Assembly: GCA_945897825.1 (NCBI GenBank)
Contig: CAMDGX010000003.1
Span: forward strand, 1-64,000
Origin: Asaia bogorensis
GTDB taxonomy: Bacteria > Pseudomonadota > Alphaproteobacteria > Acetobacterales > Acetobacteraceae
DNA length: 64,000 nt
Direction of reading: 5' to 3'
The notes below the pieces were generated by a model. That model was not told where the DNA came from. It did not search any database and saw nothing but the letters and a program-made list of their open reading frames with translations. Numbering within the stretch: the first letter of the stretch is position 1; each line of letters opens with the position of its first letter. Shown piece by piece: positions 25,848-34,145 of this stretch. The position numbers and the translations under genes were made by a program.

Positions 25848-26795
25848 CTACAGCGGTTGCTGCTGGCTCGGCTGGTCGATCTGGCGGTGGTGCTGGTCGC
25901 CGTGTCGATGATCGTGTTCGCGATGATCCGGCTGATCCCGGGCGATGCGGTGGCGATCATGCTGGGGGCGAACACCGAGGTGACGCCGGACAAGATCGCG
26001 GCGCTACGGGCACAGATCGGGTTGGACCAGCCGATTTACGTGCAGTATTTCGGTTGGATTTCCAAGGTTCTGCAGGGGGACCTTGGAACCTCGCTATGGA
26101 CCGGGAAGCCGGTGGCCGGGGAGATCCTGGTGCATGTCTGGCCGACGGTGCAGCTGACGGTGCTGGCGCTGGTGCTGGGGGCGGGGCTGGCGGTGCCGGC
26201 GGGGTGCCTGATGGCGCGGCTGCGCGGGCGCGGGGCGGATGCGGCGATGCGGATCGTGACGGTCGCCGGGTTGACGATTCCGTCCTTCTGGCTCGGGATC
26301 GTGATGATCCTGGTGCTGGCGATGGTGGCGCCTTCCCTGCAGTTGCTGGGGTATGTGGCGTTCCTCGATGACCCCGTGGGGAACCTGACGCGGCTGGCGC
26401 TGCCGGCCTTCGCGTTGGGGTTGCCGATCCTGGCGAACCTGTCGCGGCTGGTGCGCTCGGCGATGCTGGATGCGTTGGGGCAGGACTACATCCGCACGGC
26501 GCGGGCCAAGGGGGTGCCTGAGCGCGGCGTGGTGTATCGGCATGCGCTGCGCAATGCGTTGATTCCGTTCGTGACGTCGGTCGGGATCATGACCGGGTAT
26601 CTGCTCGGCGGTGCGATCGTGGTGGAGCAGGTGTTCGCCATTCCGGGGCTCGGGCGGCTGATCCTGGGGGCGATCGCCGAGCGCAACTACCCGCTGCTCC
26701 AGGCGACGATCCTGATGGTGACGCTCGGGTTCGTGGTGGTGAACTTCGTGGTCGACCTGCTGTACTTGGCGATCGATCCGCGGGTGCGGGCATGA
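25827..26795 (+). CDS. Peptide ABC transporter permease (DppB-like)
   Basis: A 322-residue inner-membrane permease with about six helices. The DppB-type N-terminus VSMIVFAMIRLIPGDAV and the EAA loop region (DYIRTARAKGVPERGVVYRHALRNALIP) are clear, as is GGAIVVEQVFAIPGLGRLI. The start codon and first codons fall inside a 26-bp dispersed palindrome. No better start exists before the first helix, so this start is probably real. The stop overlaps the next permease by ATGA. It forms the channel with the DppC-like subunit. Confidence 0.94.
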   Translation: MALRLSALQRLLLARLVDLAVVLVAVSMIVFAMIRLIPGDAVAIMLGANTEVTPDKIAALRAQIGLDQPIYVQYFGWISKVLQGDLGTSLWTGKPVAGEILVHVWPTVQLTVLALVLGAGLAVPAGCLMARLRGRGADAAMRIVTVAGLTIPSFWLGIVMILVLAMVAPSLQLLGYVAFLDDPVGNLTRLALPAFALGLPILANLSRLVRSAMLDALGQDYIRTARAKGVPERGVVYRHALRNALIPFVTSVGIMTGYLLGGAIVVEQVFAIPGLGRLILGAIAERNYPLLQATILMVTLGFVVVNFVVDLLYLAIDPRVRA

Positions 26796-27601
26796 ACCGG
26801 CTGCTGACGTTCTCCGTGGCGCTGGTCGTGGTGCAGGTGTTGGTGGCGGGCGGCGCCGCGTTTGTGGCGCCCTATGATCCCGTGGCGCAGGACATCCTGG
26901 CGCGGATGCAGGGGCCGTCGGCGGCGCATTGGCTGGGAACGGACCAGTTCGGGCGCGACGTGCTGAGCCGGATCATCCATGGCAGCCGGACCTCGCTGTT
27001 CGTCTCGGCGCTGGCGGTGGGGGTGGCGCTGGTGCTGGGGGGCACGCTGGGGCTGGTGGCGGCGTTCTACCGCGGGTGGACGGACCGGCTGGTGATGCGG
27101 GCGATGGATGTGCTGTTCGCGTTTCCGGTGATGCTGCTGGCGATCGGGGTGGTAGCGGTGCTGGGGCCGCGGCAGGAGACGGCGGCGGTGGCGATTGCCG
27201 TTGTGTACACGCCGATCTTCGCGCGGCTGCTGCGCGGGCCGGCGCTGGTGGTGTGCGAGAGCGACTACGTGACCGGGGCGCGGGCGGCCGGGGCGACCGA
27301 TGCGCGCATCATCTTCCTGCATGTGCTGCCGAACCTGGCGAGCGTGGTGCTGGTGCAGACCTCGCTGCTGCTGTCCGCGGCGATCCTGGTGGAGGCGAGC
27401 CTGTCGTTCCTGGGGCTCGGGACGCAGCCGCCGACGCCGTCGCTGGGGCTGATGCTGGCCGAGGGGCGCAACTTCCTGATGCTGGCGCCGTGGCCGGCGG
27501 TGTTCTCCGGCGTGGCGATCCTGCTGCTGGCGTTCGGGCTGAACCTGCTGGGCGACGCGCTGCGGGATACGCTCGACCCCCGGCTGCGGGGGCAGCCGTG
27601 A
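26792..27601 (+). CDS. Peptide ABC transporter permease (DppC-like)
   Basis: A 269-residue permease with the DppC features HWLGTDQFGRDVLSRIIHGSR after the first helix and the EAA loop DYVTGARAAGATDARIIFLHVLPN. SLSFLGLGTQPPTPSLG lies near the C-terminus. It starts within the end of the DppB-like gene (ATGA) and its TGA overlaps the GTG start of the acetyltransferase gene (GTGA). The tight coupling puts the acetyltransferase in the transporter unit. Confidence 0.94.
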   Translation: MNRLLTFSVALVVVQVLVAGGAAFVAPYDPVAQDILARMQGPSAAHWLGTDQFGRDVLSRIIHGSRTSLFVSALAVGVALVLGGTLGLVAAFYRGWTDRLVMRAMDVLFAFPVMLLAIGVVAVLGPRQETAAVAIAVVYTPIFARLLRGPALVVCESDYVTGARAAGATDARIIFLHVLPNLASVVLVQTSLLLSAAILVEASLSFLGLGTQPPTPSLGLMLAEGRNFLMLAPWPAVFSGVAILLLAFGLNLLGDALRDTLDPRLRGQP

Positions 27602-28053
27602 TCGTGCGGGCGGCTTCGGCGGCGGAGGATGTGGCGGCGGCGGCGGAGGTGGCCAGCGCGTCGTATCGGGCGGCGTTCGCGCCGATCCTGGCGGGGGAGG
27701 AACTGGCGCGGCGGACGCCGGACTCGTTCGTGCCGCGGTTCGCCGGCAGCCTGGCGCGGCTGCGCGTGGCGGAGGATGGCGGGCGGATCGTCGGGTTTTC
27801 GCTGGTGAGCGGGACGCACCTGGACATGCTGTTCGTCGACCCGGCGGCGCAGGGGAGCGGGGCGGGACGGGCGTTGCTGGCCGCGGCGGTGGCGCGCGGG
27901 ACGTGCAGCCTGGAGTGTTTCCGGGCGAACCTGCCGGCGCGGCGGTTCTATGAGCGGGCGGGATGGGTGCTCACGCGCGGGTACAGCCGCCCGTTCGCGG
28001 GGCAGCTGCACGACTTCGTGTTCTACGAGCGGAACGCCGACCGGGCGGGCTAG
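27598..28053 (+). CDS. GNAT-family N-acetyltransferase
   Basis: A 151-residue GCN5-related acetyltransferase. The core motif A reads HLDMLFVDPAAQGSGAGRALL, with the acetyl-CoA pyrophosphate loop QGSGAG, and the C-terminal RRFYERAGWVLTRGY is typical. The GTG start overlaps the permease stop by 4 nt. The acceptor may be the amine of an imported amino sugar, peptide or peptide antibiotic (the operon context suggests this), but family members also acetylate protein N-termini and small amines. Confidence 0.9.
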   Translation: MIVRAASAAEDVAAAAEVASASYRAAFAPILAGEELARRTPDSFVPRFAGSLARLRVAEDGGRIVGFSLVSGTHLDMLFVDPAAQGSGAGRALLAAAVARGTCSLECFRANLPARRFYERAGWVLTRGYSRPFAGQLHDFVFYERNADRAG

Positions 28054-28054
28054 G

Positions 28055-28285
28055 TCAGCCCTTGGCCGGGCTGCGGGCGAGCGAGCGGATGGCCGGGCGG
28101 GGCTTGCCGGAGGCCTGGCCGATTTCCTGGTCCTGCGCCTCGATGATCGGCAGGGCGGCTTCGTCGCCGTCGAGGCCGGTCAGGGCGGTGGCGGGGACGC
28201 GGCGGTTGGAGCTGCGGGTGCCGTCGACATAGGTGACGTCGAAGGCGACGAAGCTGGTCTCGATGCGGCGCCTAGGGGGTGCCAT
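28055..28285 (-). CDS. Small hypothetical protein (76 aa)
   Basis: A 76-residue basic protein starting MAPPRRRIETSFVAFDVTYVDGTRSSNRRV, with a central acidic stretch (GLDGDEAALPIIEAQDQEI) and a basic tail. I do not recognise it. The start overlaps the end of the preceding small gene by 14 nt, which suggests translational coupling. The regular amino-acid composition and the compact arrangement of four small genes (28055-28970) support coding. Confidence 0.68.
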   Translation of the reverse strand: MAPPRRRIETSFVAFDVTYVDGTRSSNRRVPATALTGLDGDEAALPIIEAQDQEIGQASGKPRPAIRSLARSPAKG

Positions 28286-28454
28286 CAGCGGGCTCGCTCG
28301 GGTCGCGCGGGACCTCGTTTTCCTGCGGGGCATACTGGGCGTTGCGGCGGCGAGTGAGCTCCGCCTCCTGCTCGCGCAGCTTGGCATCTTTCTTGGCCTG
28401 CTTGGCGCGGTCGCGCTCGGCACGCTGCTGGTTGTAGTTGACCTTGAATGCCAT
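28272..28454 (-). CDS. Small charged hypothetical protein (60 aa), coiled-coil-like
   Basis: A 60-residue protein, MAFKVNYNQQRAERDRAKQA followed by KKDAKLREQEAELTRRR, that should form a single highly charged helix, with an acidic/Pro tail. GAGAGG lies just before the ATG at 28454. The longer frame to 28535 adds only low-complexity sequence. The function is unknown; small Lys/Arg/Glu helices of this sort are common and uncharacterised in alphaproteobacteria. Confidence 0.72.
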   Translation of the reverse strand: MAFKVNYNQQRAERDRAKQAKKDAKLREQEAELTRRRNAQYAPQENEVPRDPSEPADGTP

Positions 28455-28552
28455 GGCCTCTCTGCTTGTCGGAATGGGGCCTGCCGGGGTTGGCCGGGAT
28501 GATGTTTCGGCCGCGCGCCCGACTGGCCCGAACATGCCGGGCCGGGACGCGG

Positions 28553-28753
28553 CTAGCCGCGGCGCATCTGGCTTTCGCTGGCCACGCGTTCGTGCTGGTC
28601 GCGGGCGTGCTTCAGCCGGTATTGGTAGCCGCCGCCTTGCCAGGGCATCAGCCGCGCGATGGTGTAGATCCCCGGCGGCGACTGGGGGTCGGAGCGACCG
28701 GGGGTAAGCTCCACCCGGTCGCCGACGGCAAATCTGCGGGGGGGCGGGGGCAT
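28553..28753 (-). CDS. Small conserved-looking protein (66 aa)
   Basis: A 66-residue protein with FAVGDRVELTPGRSDPQSPPGIYTIARLMP, then GGGYQYRLKHARDQHERVASES. The GDRVEL ... YQYR ... HERV pattern suggests a small SH3/KOW-like beta barrel, as in several short stress-associated proteins. No function can be assigned. It is encoded 13 nt after the cold-shock protein gene in the same direction and is probably co-transcribed with it. Confidence 0.75.
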   Translation of the reverse strand: MPPPPRRFAVGDRVELTPGRSDPQSPPGIYTIARLMPWQGGGYQYRLKHARDQHERVASESQMRRG

Positions 28754-28766
28754 GGCCCGCGCCCGC

Positions 28767-28970
28767 TCAGCTCGCCTTGAGGTTGACCGCCGAGATCTTT
28801 CCCTGCTGGCCGCGCTCGAGGTCGTAGCCGACCTTCTGCCCTTCCTTCAGGGTGATGCCCGCACGTTCCACCGCCGAGATGTGCACGAACACATCCTTGG
28901 ACCCGTCATCGGGCTGAATGAAGCCGTATCCCTTGGTGGTGTTGAACCACTTCACCGTACCAGTCGCCAT
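28767..28970 (-). CDS. Cold-shock protein (CspA family)
   Basis: A 67-residue single cold-shock domain. RNP1 is KGYGFIQP and RNP2 is VFVHIS, and the overall start [18 protein letters not shown] is the canonical Csp sequence. It binds single-stranded RNA/DNA and melts RNA structure. AAGGAG lies upstream of the ATG. A gap of roughly 400 nt upstream leaves room for the long structured leader often seen on csp mRNAs, but I could not identify a specific thermosensor fold. Three small genes follow in the same direction. Confidence 0.96.
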   Translation of the reverse strand: MATGTVKWFNTTKGYGFIQPDDGSKDVFVHISAVERAGITLKEGQKVGYDLERGQQGKISAVNLKAS

Positions 28971-29399
28971 CGCATGTCTCCTTGACCCGGCGCCCCACCT
29001 TCAAAGCGGGCCGGAATTGATTTTCGAAGCAGGGGGAGAACCAGTGCGAAGACGCGGCTTGCGGAGGCGTTCAGCCCAGGACGAAAAGCGCCAGGACCGG
29101 CTATATGGGCCAGACCGGCGGGAAAGGGTAGCCCCCGCGGGCAAAATTCTGCGCCATGCCGGGTTGCGTGGATTTGACATGCGCGTGTGCGGCGGATGGA
29201 CGGCAAGAGAAGCAGACCGGTGTAAGCGCATCGTAGGGATTGCGTGGCAGAGTGTTTCGCAGCGAAACCGGTTGCAATGATTGGCTTCCACACGCGGGCG
29301 TTCCTGTTTCCTTTATGCTTCGGATTGCATTCATTGGTACGATTTGAGCGTCATCGGCCGGTCTTGCGCGATGGCGCCGGCACGTCGGGGCTAGGGGCG
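28971..29399 (-). other. Long intergenic region between the cold-shock gene and the Flp pilin gene
   Basis: These 429 nt contain no convincing gene. A perfect 7-bp palindrome GTTTCGC-A-GCGAAAC lies at 29254-29268. The stretch from about 29230 to 29350 is less GC-rich than the surroundings. The left part would be the leader of the cold-shock mRNA and the right part the promoter of the pilin gene. A frame open from 29244 into the pilin gene lacks pilin-like sequence in its first 50 codons. Confidence 0.4.
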
Positions 29400-29549
29400 G
29401 TGGTGCGCCGCGCGCTGGGGGACGACCGGCGCGGTGTGACGGCGGTGGAGTATGCCGTGGTGATCGGCGCGGTGGCGCTGGCAATCGCGGCGGGGTTCGC
29501 GACGCTGTCGGTGAAGCTGATGGCCACGGTGGAGGTTCTGCCGATATAG
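29400..29549 (+). CDS. Flp/Fap-type pilin (TadA-dependent), stand-alone
   Basis: A 49-residue Flp-type prepilin. The prepilin-peptidase site and Flp motif read RRG-VTAVEYAVVIG, with cleavage expected after Gly and the conserved Glu-Tyr pair at +5/+6. One hydrophobic helix (AVVIGAVALAIAAGFATL) follows. The GTG at 29400 is chosen because it gives the normal Flp length and a GGGGCTAGGGG tract precedes it; upstream TTG (29364) and ATG (29277, 29244) starts give unusually long leaders. No tad/cpa assembly genes are near, so assembly would depend on a distant locus. Confidence 0.75.
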   Translation: MVRRALGDDRRGVTAVEYAVVIGAVALAIAAGFATLSVKLMATVEVLPI

Positions 29550-29696
29550 CCGCCGGGGAATCGGCGCCGGGACATCGGCGTCGGTGAGATCGGCGGAGGC
29601 GGGAACGCGCGCGGGGTTGCGGTCTTGTCCGAAGGGTGGCTCAACGTCGCCGCAGGCACAGCATGACCGGAGCGGCAGCATGATTGCGGCAAGGCG

Positions 29697-30587
29697 ATGA
29701 TCGCGGTCGATTGGGGCACCAGCAACCTTCGCGCCTATCGGCTGGATGCGGCGGGGCAGGCGGTGGACCATGTCGCCTCGGCGGACGGCATCACGCGCGT
29801 GGCGGCCGGGGCCTTTCCCGAGACCTTGATGCAGGCCGTGGGCGACTGGCTGCGCGACGGCGAGACGCGGGTGCTGATGTGCGGGATGGTCGGCAGCCGG
29901 CAGGGCTGGGTGGAGGCGCCGTACCTCCCCTGCCCCGCTTCCCCGGCCTCGATCGCCGGCGGGCTGGTGGAGGTGCCCTTCGCGGCGCATCCGGGGGTGC
30001 AGGTTCTGCTGGTGCCGGGACTGTCGAGCCGCGACGCCTCGGGCGTGCCGGAGGTGATGCGCGGCGAGGAGACCAAGCTGGTCGGGCTGATCGAGACGGT
30101 CGGCGGCGAGGGCCTGGTGTGCATGCCGGGCAGCCACACCAAGTGGGCGCGGCTGGAGGGCGGGCGGATCGCGGGGTTCGCCACCTATTTCACCGGCGAG
30201 GCCTTCGCGGCACTGCGCGACGGCACGATCCTCGGGCGTATGATGCGCCGGGAGGGGAAGGTGGACCCGGAGGGGTTCCGGCGCGGGGTGGCGCGGTCCG
30301 GCGATGCGGGGCACCTGTTGCATCACCTGTTCGGCGTGCGGGCGCTGGCGCTGTTCGGCGAACTGGACGAGGCGGCGGGGGCGGGGTTCCTCTCCGGCTT
30401 GTTGATCGGCCACGAGGTGCGCGCGGCGATGCGGGATGGGGCGCAGGTTCGGCTGGTTGGCGATGCGACGCTGGTGGGGCTGTATGCGACGGCGATCGGG
30501 CAGTGCGGCGGGCATGCCGTGGTGGTCGACACGGATGCCGCCCTGGCGGGGCTGGTGCTGATCGGGGAGCAGGCGGGATGGCGGTGA
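29697..30587 (+). CDS. dgoK: 2-dehydro-3-deoxygalactonokinase
   Basis: A 296-residue sugar-acid kinase. DWGTSNLRAYRLD at the N-terminus is the DgoK ATP phosphate loop. MCGMVGSRQGWVEAPY, PEVMRGEETKLVG and PGSHTKWARLEGG are family blocks. It phosphorylates 2-keto-3-deoxygalactonate to KDPGal in the De Ley-Doudoroff galactonate pathway. The end overlaps dgoA by 10 nt. No galactonate dehydratase gene is in the window, although nearby dehydrogenases could feed the pathway. Confidence 0.93.
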   Translation: MIAVDWGTSNLRAYRLDAAGQAVDHVASADGITRVAAGAFPETLMQAVGDWLRDGETRVLMCGMVGSRQGWVEAPYLPCPASPASIAGGLVEVPFAAHPGVQVLLVPGLSSRDASGVPEVMRGEETKLVGLIETVGGEGLVCMPGSHTKWARLEGGRIAGFATYFTGEAFAALRDGTILGRMMRREGKVDPEGFRRGVARSGDAGHLLHHLFGVRALALFGELDEAAGAGFLSGLLIGHEVRAAMRDGAQVRLVGDATLVGLYATAIGQCGGHAVVVDTDAALAGLVLIGEQAGWR

Positions 30588-31201
30588 CGCAGATGGGGCT
30601 TCGGGACTGGCTGGCGCGGTGCGACCTGGTGGCGATCCTGCGCGGGGTGAAGCCTGACGAGGTGGTGGCGATCGGCGAGGCGCTGGAGGCCGAAGGCATC
30701 GCCATCGTGGAGGTGCCGCTGAACTCGCCGGATCCGATCGAGAGCATCCGCCGGCTGGCCGCGCATTTCGGCGACCGGCTGCTGATCGGCGCGGGCACGG
30801 TGATGACGCCGGCGCAGGTGGTGACGGTGGCGGGCGCGGGCGGTCGGCTGGTGGTGACGCCGCATGCCGCGGAGCCGGTCGTGCGCGCGGCCAAGGGGCA
30901 CGGGATGCTGGCGGTGCCGGGCTTCTTCACGCCGAGCGAGGCCTTCGCGATGCTGGCGGCGCGCGCGGACGGGCTGAAGCTGTTCCCGGCCGAGGCGGCG
31001 AGCCCGGCGGTGCTGAAGGCGATGCGCGCGGTGCTGCCGGCGGCCGCCGCGGTGCTGCCGGTGGGTGGCATCGACGCGGGCAACATCCCGGCCTGGCGGG
31101 CGGCGGGGGCGGCGGGGTTCGGGATCGGCTCGTCGATCTACAAGCCTGGCGACACGCCGGCGGTGGTGGCGGCCAAGGCGCGGGCGTTGCGCGGGGCCTG
31201 A
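30578..31201 (+). CDS. dgoA: 2-dehydro-3-deoxy-6-phosphogalactonate aldolase
   Basis: A 207-residue class I aldolase of the KDPG/KDPGal type. The Schiff-base lysine is in ADGLKLFPAE. The catalytic Glu is in AIVEVPLNSPDPIESI, with LNSP being the galactonate-aldolase form of the motif. GAGTVM and TPHAAEPVVRAAK follow. It cleaves KDPGal to pyruvate and glyceraldehyde 3-phosphate. It overlaps dgoK and is translationally coupled to it. Confidence 0.93.
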   Translation: MAVTQMGLRDWLARCDLVAILRGVKPDEVVAIGEALEAEGIAIVEVPLNSPDPIESIRRLAAHFGDRLLIGAGTVMTPAQVVTVAGAGGRLVVTPHAAEPVVRAAKGHGMLAVPGFFTPSEAFAMLAARADGLKLFPAEAASPAVLKAMRAVLPAAAAVLPVGGIDAGNIPAWRAAGAAGFGIGSSIYKPGDTPAVVAAKARALRGA

Positions 31202-31263
31202 GCGGGCTCTTGCGCGGCCGGAGATCCTGAGGCACCCCGGGGGAAAGCCCCGGAGGTGCGCCG

Positions 31264-32622
31264 ATGCCCGTCAATCTCGCCGACAGCCCGATCTTCGGGA
31301 CGCTGTACGGGTCCGACGCCATGCGCGCGGTGTTCGACGACCTGGCGTTCTGCCAGCGCATGCTGGACGTGGAGGCGGGGCTGGCGCGGGTGCAGGCGCG
31401 GCTGGGAATCATCCCGGCGGAGGCGGGGGCGGCGATCACGGCGGCCGCACGGGTGGAGAACCTGGACATCGCTGCGATGGCGGCGAGTGTCGCCAATGTC
31501 GGCTATCCCGTGGTGGGGTTGGTCGCCGGGCTGTCGGCGGCGGCCGGCGACCATGGTGGCTGGACGCATTGGGGGGCGACGACCCAGGACATCATGGATT
31601 CGGCGACCGCTTTGCAGGTGCGCGACGGGCTGGCGCTGGTGCGCGGCGACCTTGTGGCGCTGGTGGGGGCGCTGGCGCGGCAGGCGGCGGCGCACCGCGA
31701 CACGCTGATGGCGGGGCGGACGCATCTGCAGCACGCGCTGCCGGTGACGTTCGGGCTGAAGCTGGCGACCTGGCTCGCGCCGCTGGTGGCGCATGTGGAG
31801 CGGCTGGACCAGCTCTCGGCGCGGGCCTGCGTGGTGCAGTTCGGTGGGGCGGCGGGCACGCTGGCCTCGCTCGGAGTGGATGGGCTGGCGGTGATGGAGG
31901 GGCTGGCCGGGGAGCTCGGGCTCGGAGTGCCGGACGCGCCCTGGCATGTCGGGCGGGACGGGCTGGCCGAGGCGGTGTCGTTCCTGGGGCTCCTGTGCGG
32001 CAGCCTGGCCAAGATCGCGACGGACGTGATCCTGCTGGCGCAGAACGAGGTGGCGGAGTTGACCGAACCCTATGTGCACGGACGCGGGCAGAGCTCGACG
32101 ATGCCGCAGAAGCGCAACCCGATCGCCAGCGAGTATATCCTGGCCAGCGCGCGCGGGGTGCAGGCGCTGGTGCCGCTGATCCAGGGGGCGATGGCGCAGG
32201 ACCATGAGCGGGCGACCGGGCCGTGGCAGGCGGAGCCGCTGGCGATCGGGCAGGCCTTCGTGCTGGCGCACGGGGCACTGGGACATGCGCGGGCGATCGC
32301 CGAGGGGATGGTGGTGGACGTGGCGCGGATGCGGGCGAACCTGGACCTCACCGGCGGGTTGATCGTGGCCGAGGCGGTGATGATGGGGCTGGCGCCGGTG
32401 CTGGGGCGGGAGGCGGCGCATCACGTGGTGAAGCATGCCTGCGACCTCGCCCTCGCCGAGGGGATCGGGCTGGCGGAGGCGCTTGGGCGCGACTCGGCAG
32501 TGGCGGCGCGGCTGGATGCGGCGGCGATCGGGGGGATGGTGGACCCGGCCGGGTATCTTGGCAGCGCGGGGGCGTTCGTCGATCGGGTTGTTGCACGGGC
32601 GGATCGCGTGGCGCGCAATTAA
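31264..32622 (+). CDS. 3-carboxy-cis,cis-muconate cycloisomerase-like lyase (fumarase/ASL superfamily)
   Basis: A 452-residue member of the fumarase/adenylosuccinate-lyase superfamily, closest in look to PcaB. The signature loop GQSSTMPQKRNPIASEYI holds the catalytic Ser. HWGATTQDIMDSA and GRTHLQHALPVTFG are the other two conserved blocks. PcaB lactonises carboxymuconate in protocatechuate degradation. No pca genes are nearby and it sits behind dgoKA, so another beta-elimination or lyase reaction on a dicarboxylate is possible. GGAGG lies before the ATG. Confidence 0.82.
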   Translation: MPVNLADSPIFGTLYGSDAMRAVFDDLAFCQRMLDVEAGLARVQARLGIIPAEAGAAITAAARVENLDIAAMAASVANVGYPVVGLVAGLSAAAGDHGGWTHWGATTQDIMDSATALQVRDGLALVRGDLVALVGALARQAAAHRDTLMAGRTHLQHALPVTFGLKLATWLAPLVAHVERLDQLSARACVVQFGGAAGTLASLGVDGLAVMEGLAGELGLGVPDAPWHVGRDGLAEAVSFLGLLCGSLAKIATDVILLAQNEVAELTEPYVHGRGQSSTMPQKRNPIASEYILASARGVQALVPLIQGAMAQDHERATGPWQAEPLAIGQAFVLAHGALGHARAIAEGMVVDVARMRANLDLTGGLIVAEAVMMGLAPVLGREAAHHVVKHACDLALAEGIGLAEALGRDSAVAARLDAAAIGGMVDPAGYLGSAGAFVDRVVARADRVARN

Positions 32623-32657
32623 CGACCTTTGCGACTGCCTTGCGGCGCATCAATGCG

Positions 32658-32687
32658 TTGCCTGTTGCGGGGCAATGTGCCTAGAAT
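32658..32687 (+). promoter_or_regulatory. Candidate promoter of the sugar ABC transporter unit
   Basis: TTGCCT (32658-32663) and TAGAAT (32682-32687) are separated by 18 nt in the 159-nt gap between the lyase gene and the solute-binding protein gene. The leader then runs about 90 nt to the GGGAGG ribosome-binding site. No operator was identified. Confidence 0.45.
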
Positions 32688-32781
32688 TGCGACAGCAGGG
32701 CCGCCTCCGGGCGTGTCGTGTCGAAACTGCAACCAGCAGCCGGTTTCAAGCCGGCGCGCAGATGGGAGGCTTGATATCCTG

Positions 32782-34131
32782 ATGACCAGGAACATTCTGT
32801 CCACGCGGCAGGCGACCCGCCGCAAGGTGCTGAAGTATGGTGCCGCGGCCTCGGCGCTCCCTTGGGTTCATATTCGCACCGCGGGTGCTGCCGGCACCGT
32901 GTCGATCTTCTTCTGGGACCATTGGGTTCCGGCGGGCAACGACGAGGTTCGCAAGCAGGTCGCCGCGTTCTCGCAGAAGACCAAGACCGAGGTGAAGGCT
33001 GACTTCATCACCTCGCAGGGCAACCAGACCCTGCTGACCATCAACGCGCAGGCCCAGGCCCGCCGCGGGCATGACATCATCACGATTGCCAACTGGAACG
33101 TGCGTGACCATGCCGACAAGCTCGAGAACGTCGACGACGTGGTGAAGCGGCTCGAAGCACAGAGCGGCCCGGCCAACGCGGTGGCGAACTATCTCGGCAA
33201 GGAGAAGAACGTCTGGCGCGCCGTGCCGTCGAGCTGGGGCACGCAGAACAAGGGCCCTGTCGCGCGCATTTCCATGTTCAAGGAAATGGCCGGCCTCGAT
33301 GTCCAGAAGATGTATCCGGGCCCCGGCGGGGCGCTGGACGACAAGAACTGGACCCTGGACACCATGCTGAAGGCCGCCGAGGCCATTCAGAAGGGTGGCA
33401 AGGTGTTCGGCCTGGGCTGCGGCACCACGGCGGACAACGTGGACACCTGGGGCGCGATCTTCGCGTCGTTCGGTGCCGAGCTGGTGGATGAGGGCGGCAA
33501 GATCCAGATCAAGTCGGCCGCTGTTCGTCAGGCGCTGGAGTATGCGCAGAAGCTGGTGAAGTTCATGCCGGCGGACTCGCAGAGCTGGGACGACAGCTCG
33601 AACAACCGCGCGCTGATCTCCGGCAACGCGGCGTTCATCTACAACCCGCCGTCGGCGTGGGCCGTGGCGACGCGCGATGCACCGGCCGTGGCGCAGGACA
33701 CTTGGCACATGCCGCCGCCGTCTGGCCCGAAGGGCCGGTTCATGCCGCACAGCATGAACTTCTGGGGCATCTGGCAGTTCGCGCAGAACAAGAGCGCGGC
33801 CAAGGAACTGATCGAGTTCCTGATGCAGCCGGAGAACGTCGACGCCCGCTCCGCCTCGGTGCTGGGCTACGACCTGCCGCCGTATGCGAAGATGGCCGCC
33901 TCCAACGTGTGGGACAAGATCGGCCCGCCGCCGGGCACCGTGTACCACTACCCGGTGCGCGCCAACCATGGAGCGCGGGAGCATCTGGCGCACATGCCGG
34001 CGCCGGCGGAAATCGCGGTGCAGATCTACAACCGCGGCACGCTGCCGACCATGGTGGCCAAGCTGAAGGCCGGCGAGACGATCGACCAGGTGATCACCTG
34101 GGGCAATCGCGAGCTGGAAGGCTTCCTGTAA
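32782..34131 (+). CDS. ABC transporter solute-binding protein, family 1 (sugar type), Tat-exported
   Basis: A 449-residue binding protein. The leader RQATRRKVLKYGAAASALPW has the twin-arginine pattern, so folded export by Tat is predicted. The mature part begins VSIFFWDHWVPAGNDEVRKQVAAF, as in family-1 carbohydrate-binding proteins, and contains SNNRALISGNAAFIYNPPSAW and a long C-terminal domain. GGGAGG precedes the ATG. It is followed by a strong terminator hairpin and then by two permease genes and an ATPase gene. The ligand is unknown; the dgo genes upstream suggest a sugar or sugar acid. Confidence 0.92.
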   Translation: MTRNILSTRQATRRKVLKYGAAASALPWVHIRTAGAAGTVSIFFWDHWVPAGNDEVRKQVAAFSQKTKTEVKADFITSQGNQTLLTINAQAQARRGHDIITIANWNVRDHADKLENVDDVVKRLEAQSGPANAVANYLGKEKNVWRAVPSSWGTQNKGPVARISMFKEMAGLDVQKMYPGPGGALDDKNWTLDTMLKAAEAIQKGGKVFGLGCGTTADNVDTWGAIFASFGAELVDEGGKIQIKSAAVRQALEYAQKLVKFMPADSQSWDDSSNNRALISGNAAFIYNPPSAWAVATRDAPAVAQDTWHMPPPSGPKGRFMPHSMNFWGIWQFAQNKSAAKELIEFLMQPENVDARSASVLGYDLPPYAKMAASNVWDKIGPPPGTVYHYPVRANHGAREHLAHMPAPAEIAVQIYNRGTLPTMVAKLKAGETIDQVITWGNRELEGFL

Positions 34132-34145
34132 GCCTTGCGACCCTG

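Noticed and set aside
29244-29399. Longer N-terminus of the Flp pilin
   Set aside because: It would place about 50 extra residues before the prepilin site, unlike any Flp pilin I know; a GTG with a purine-rich lead gives the normal length.
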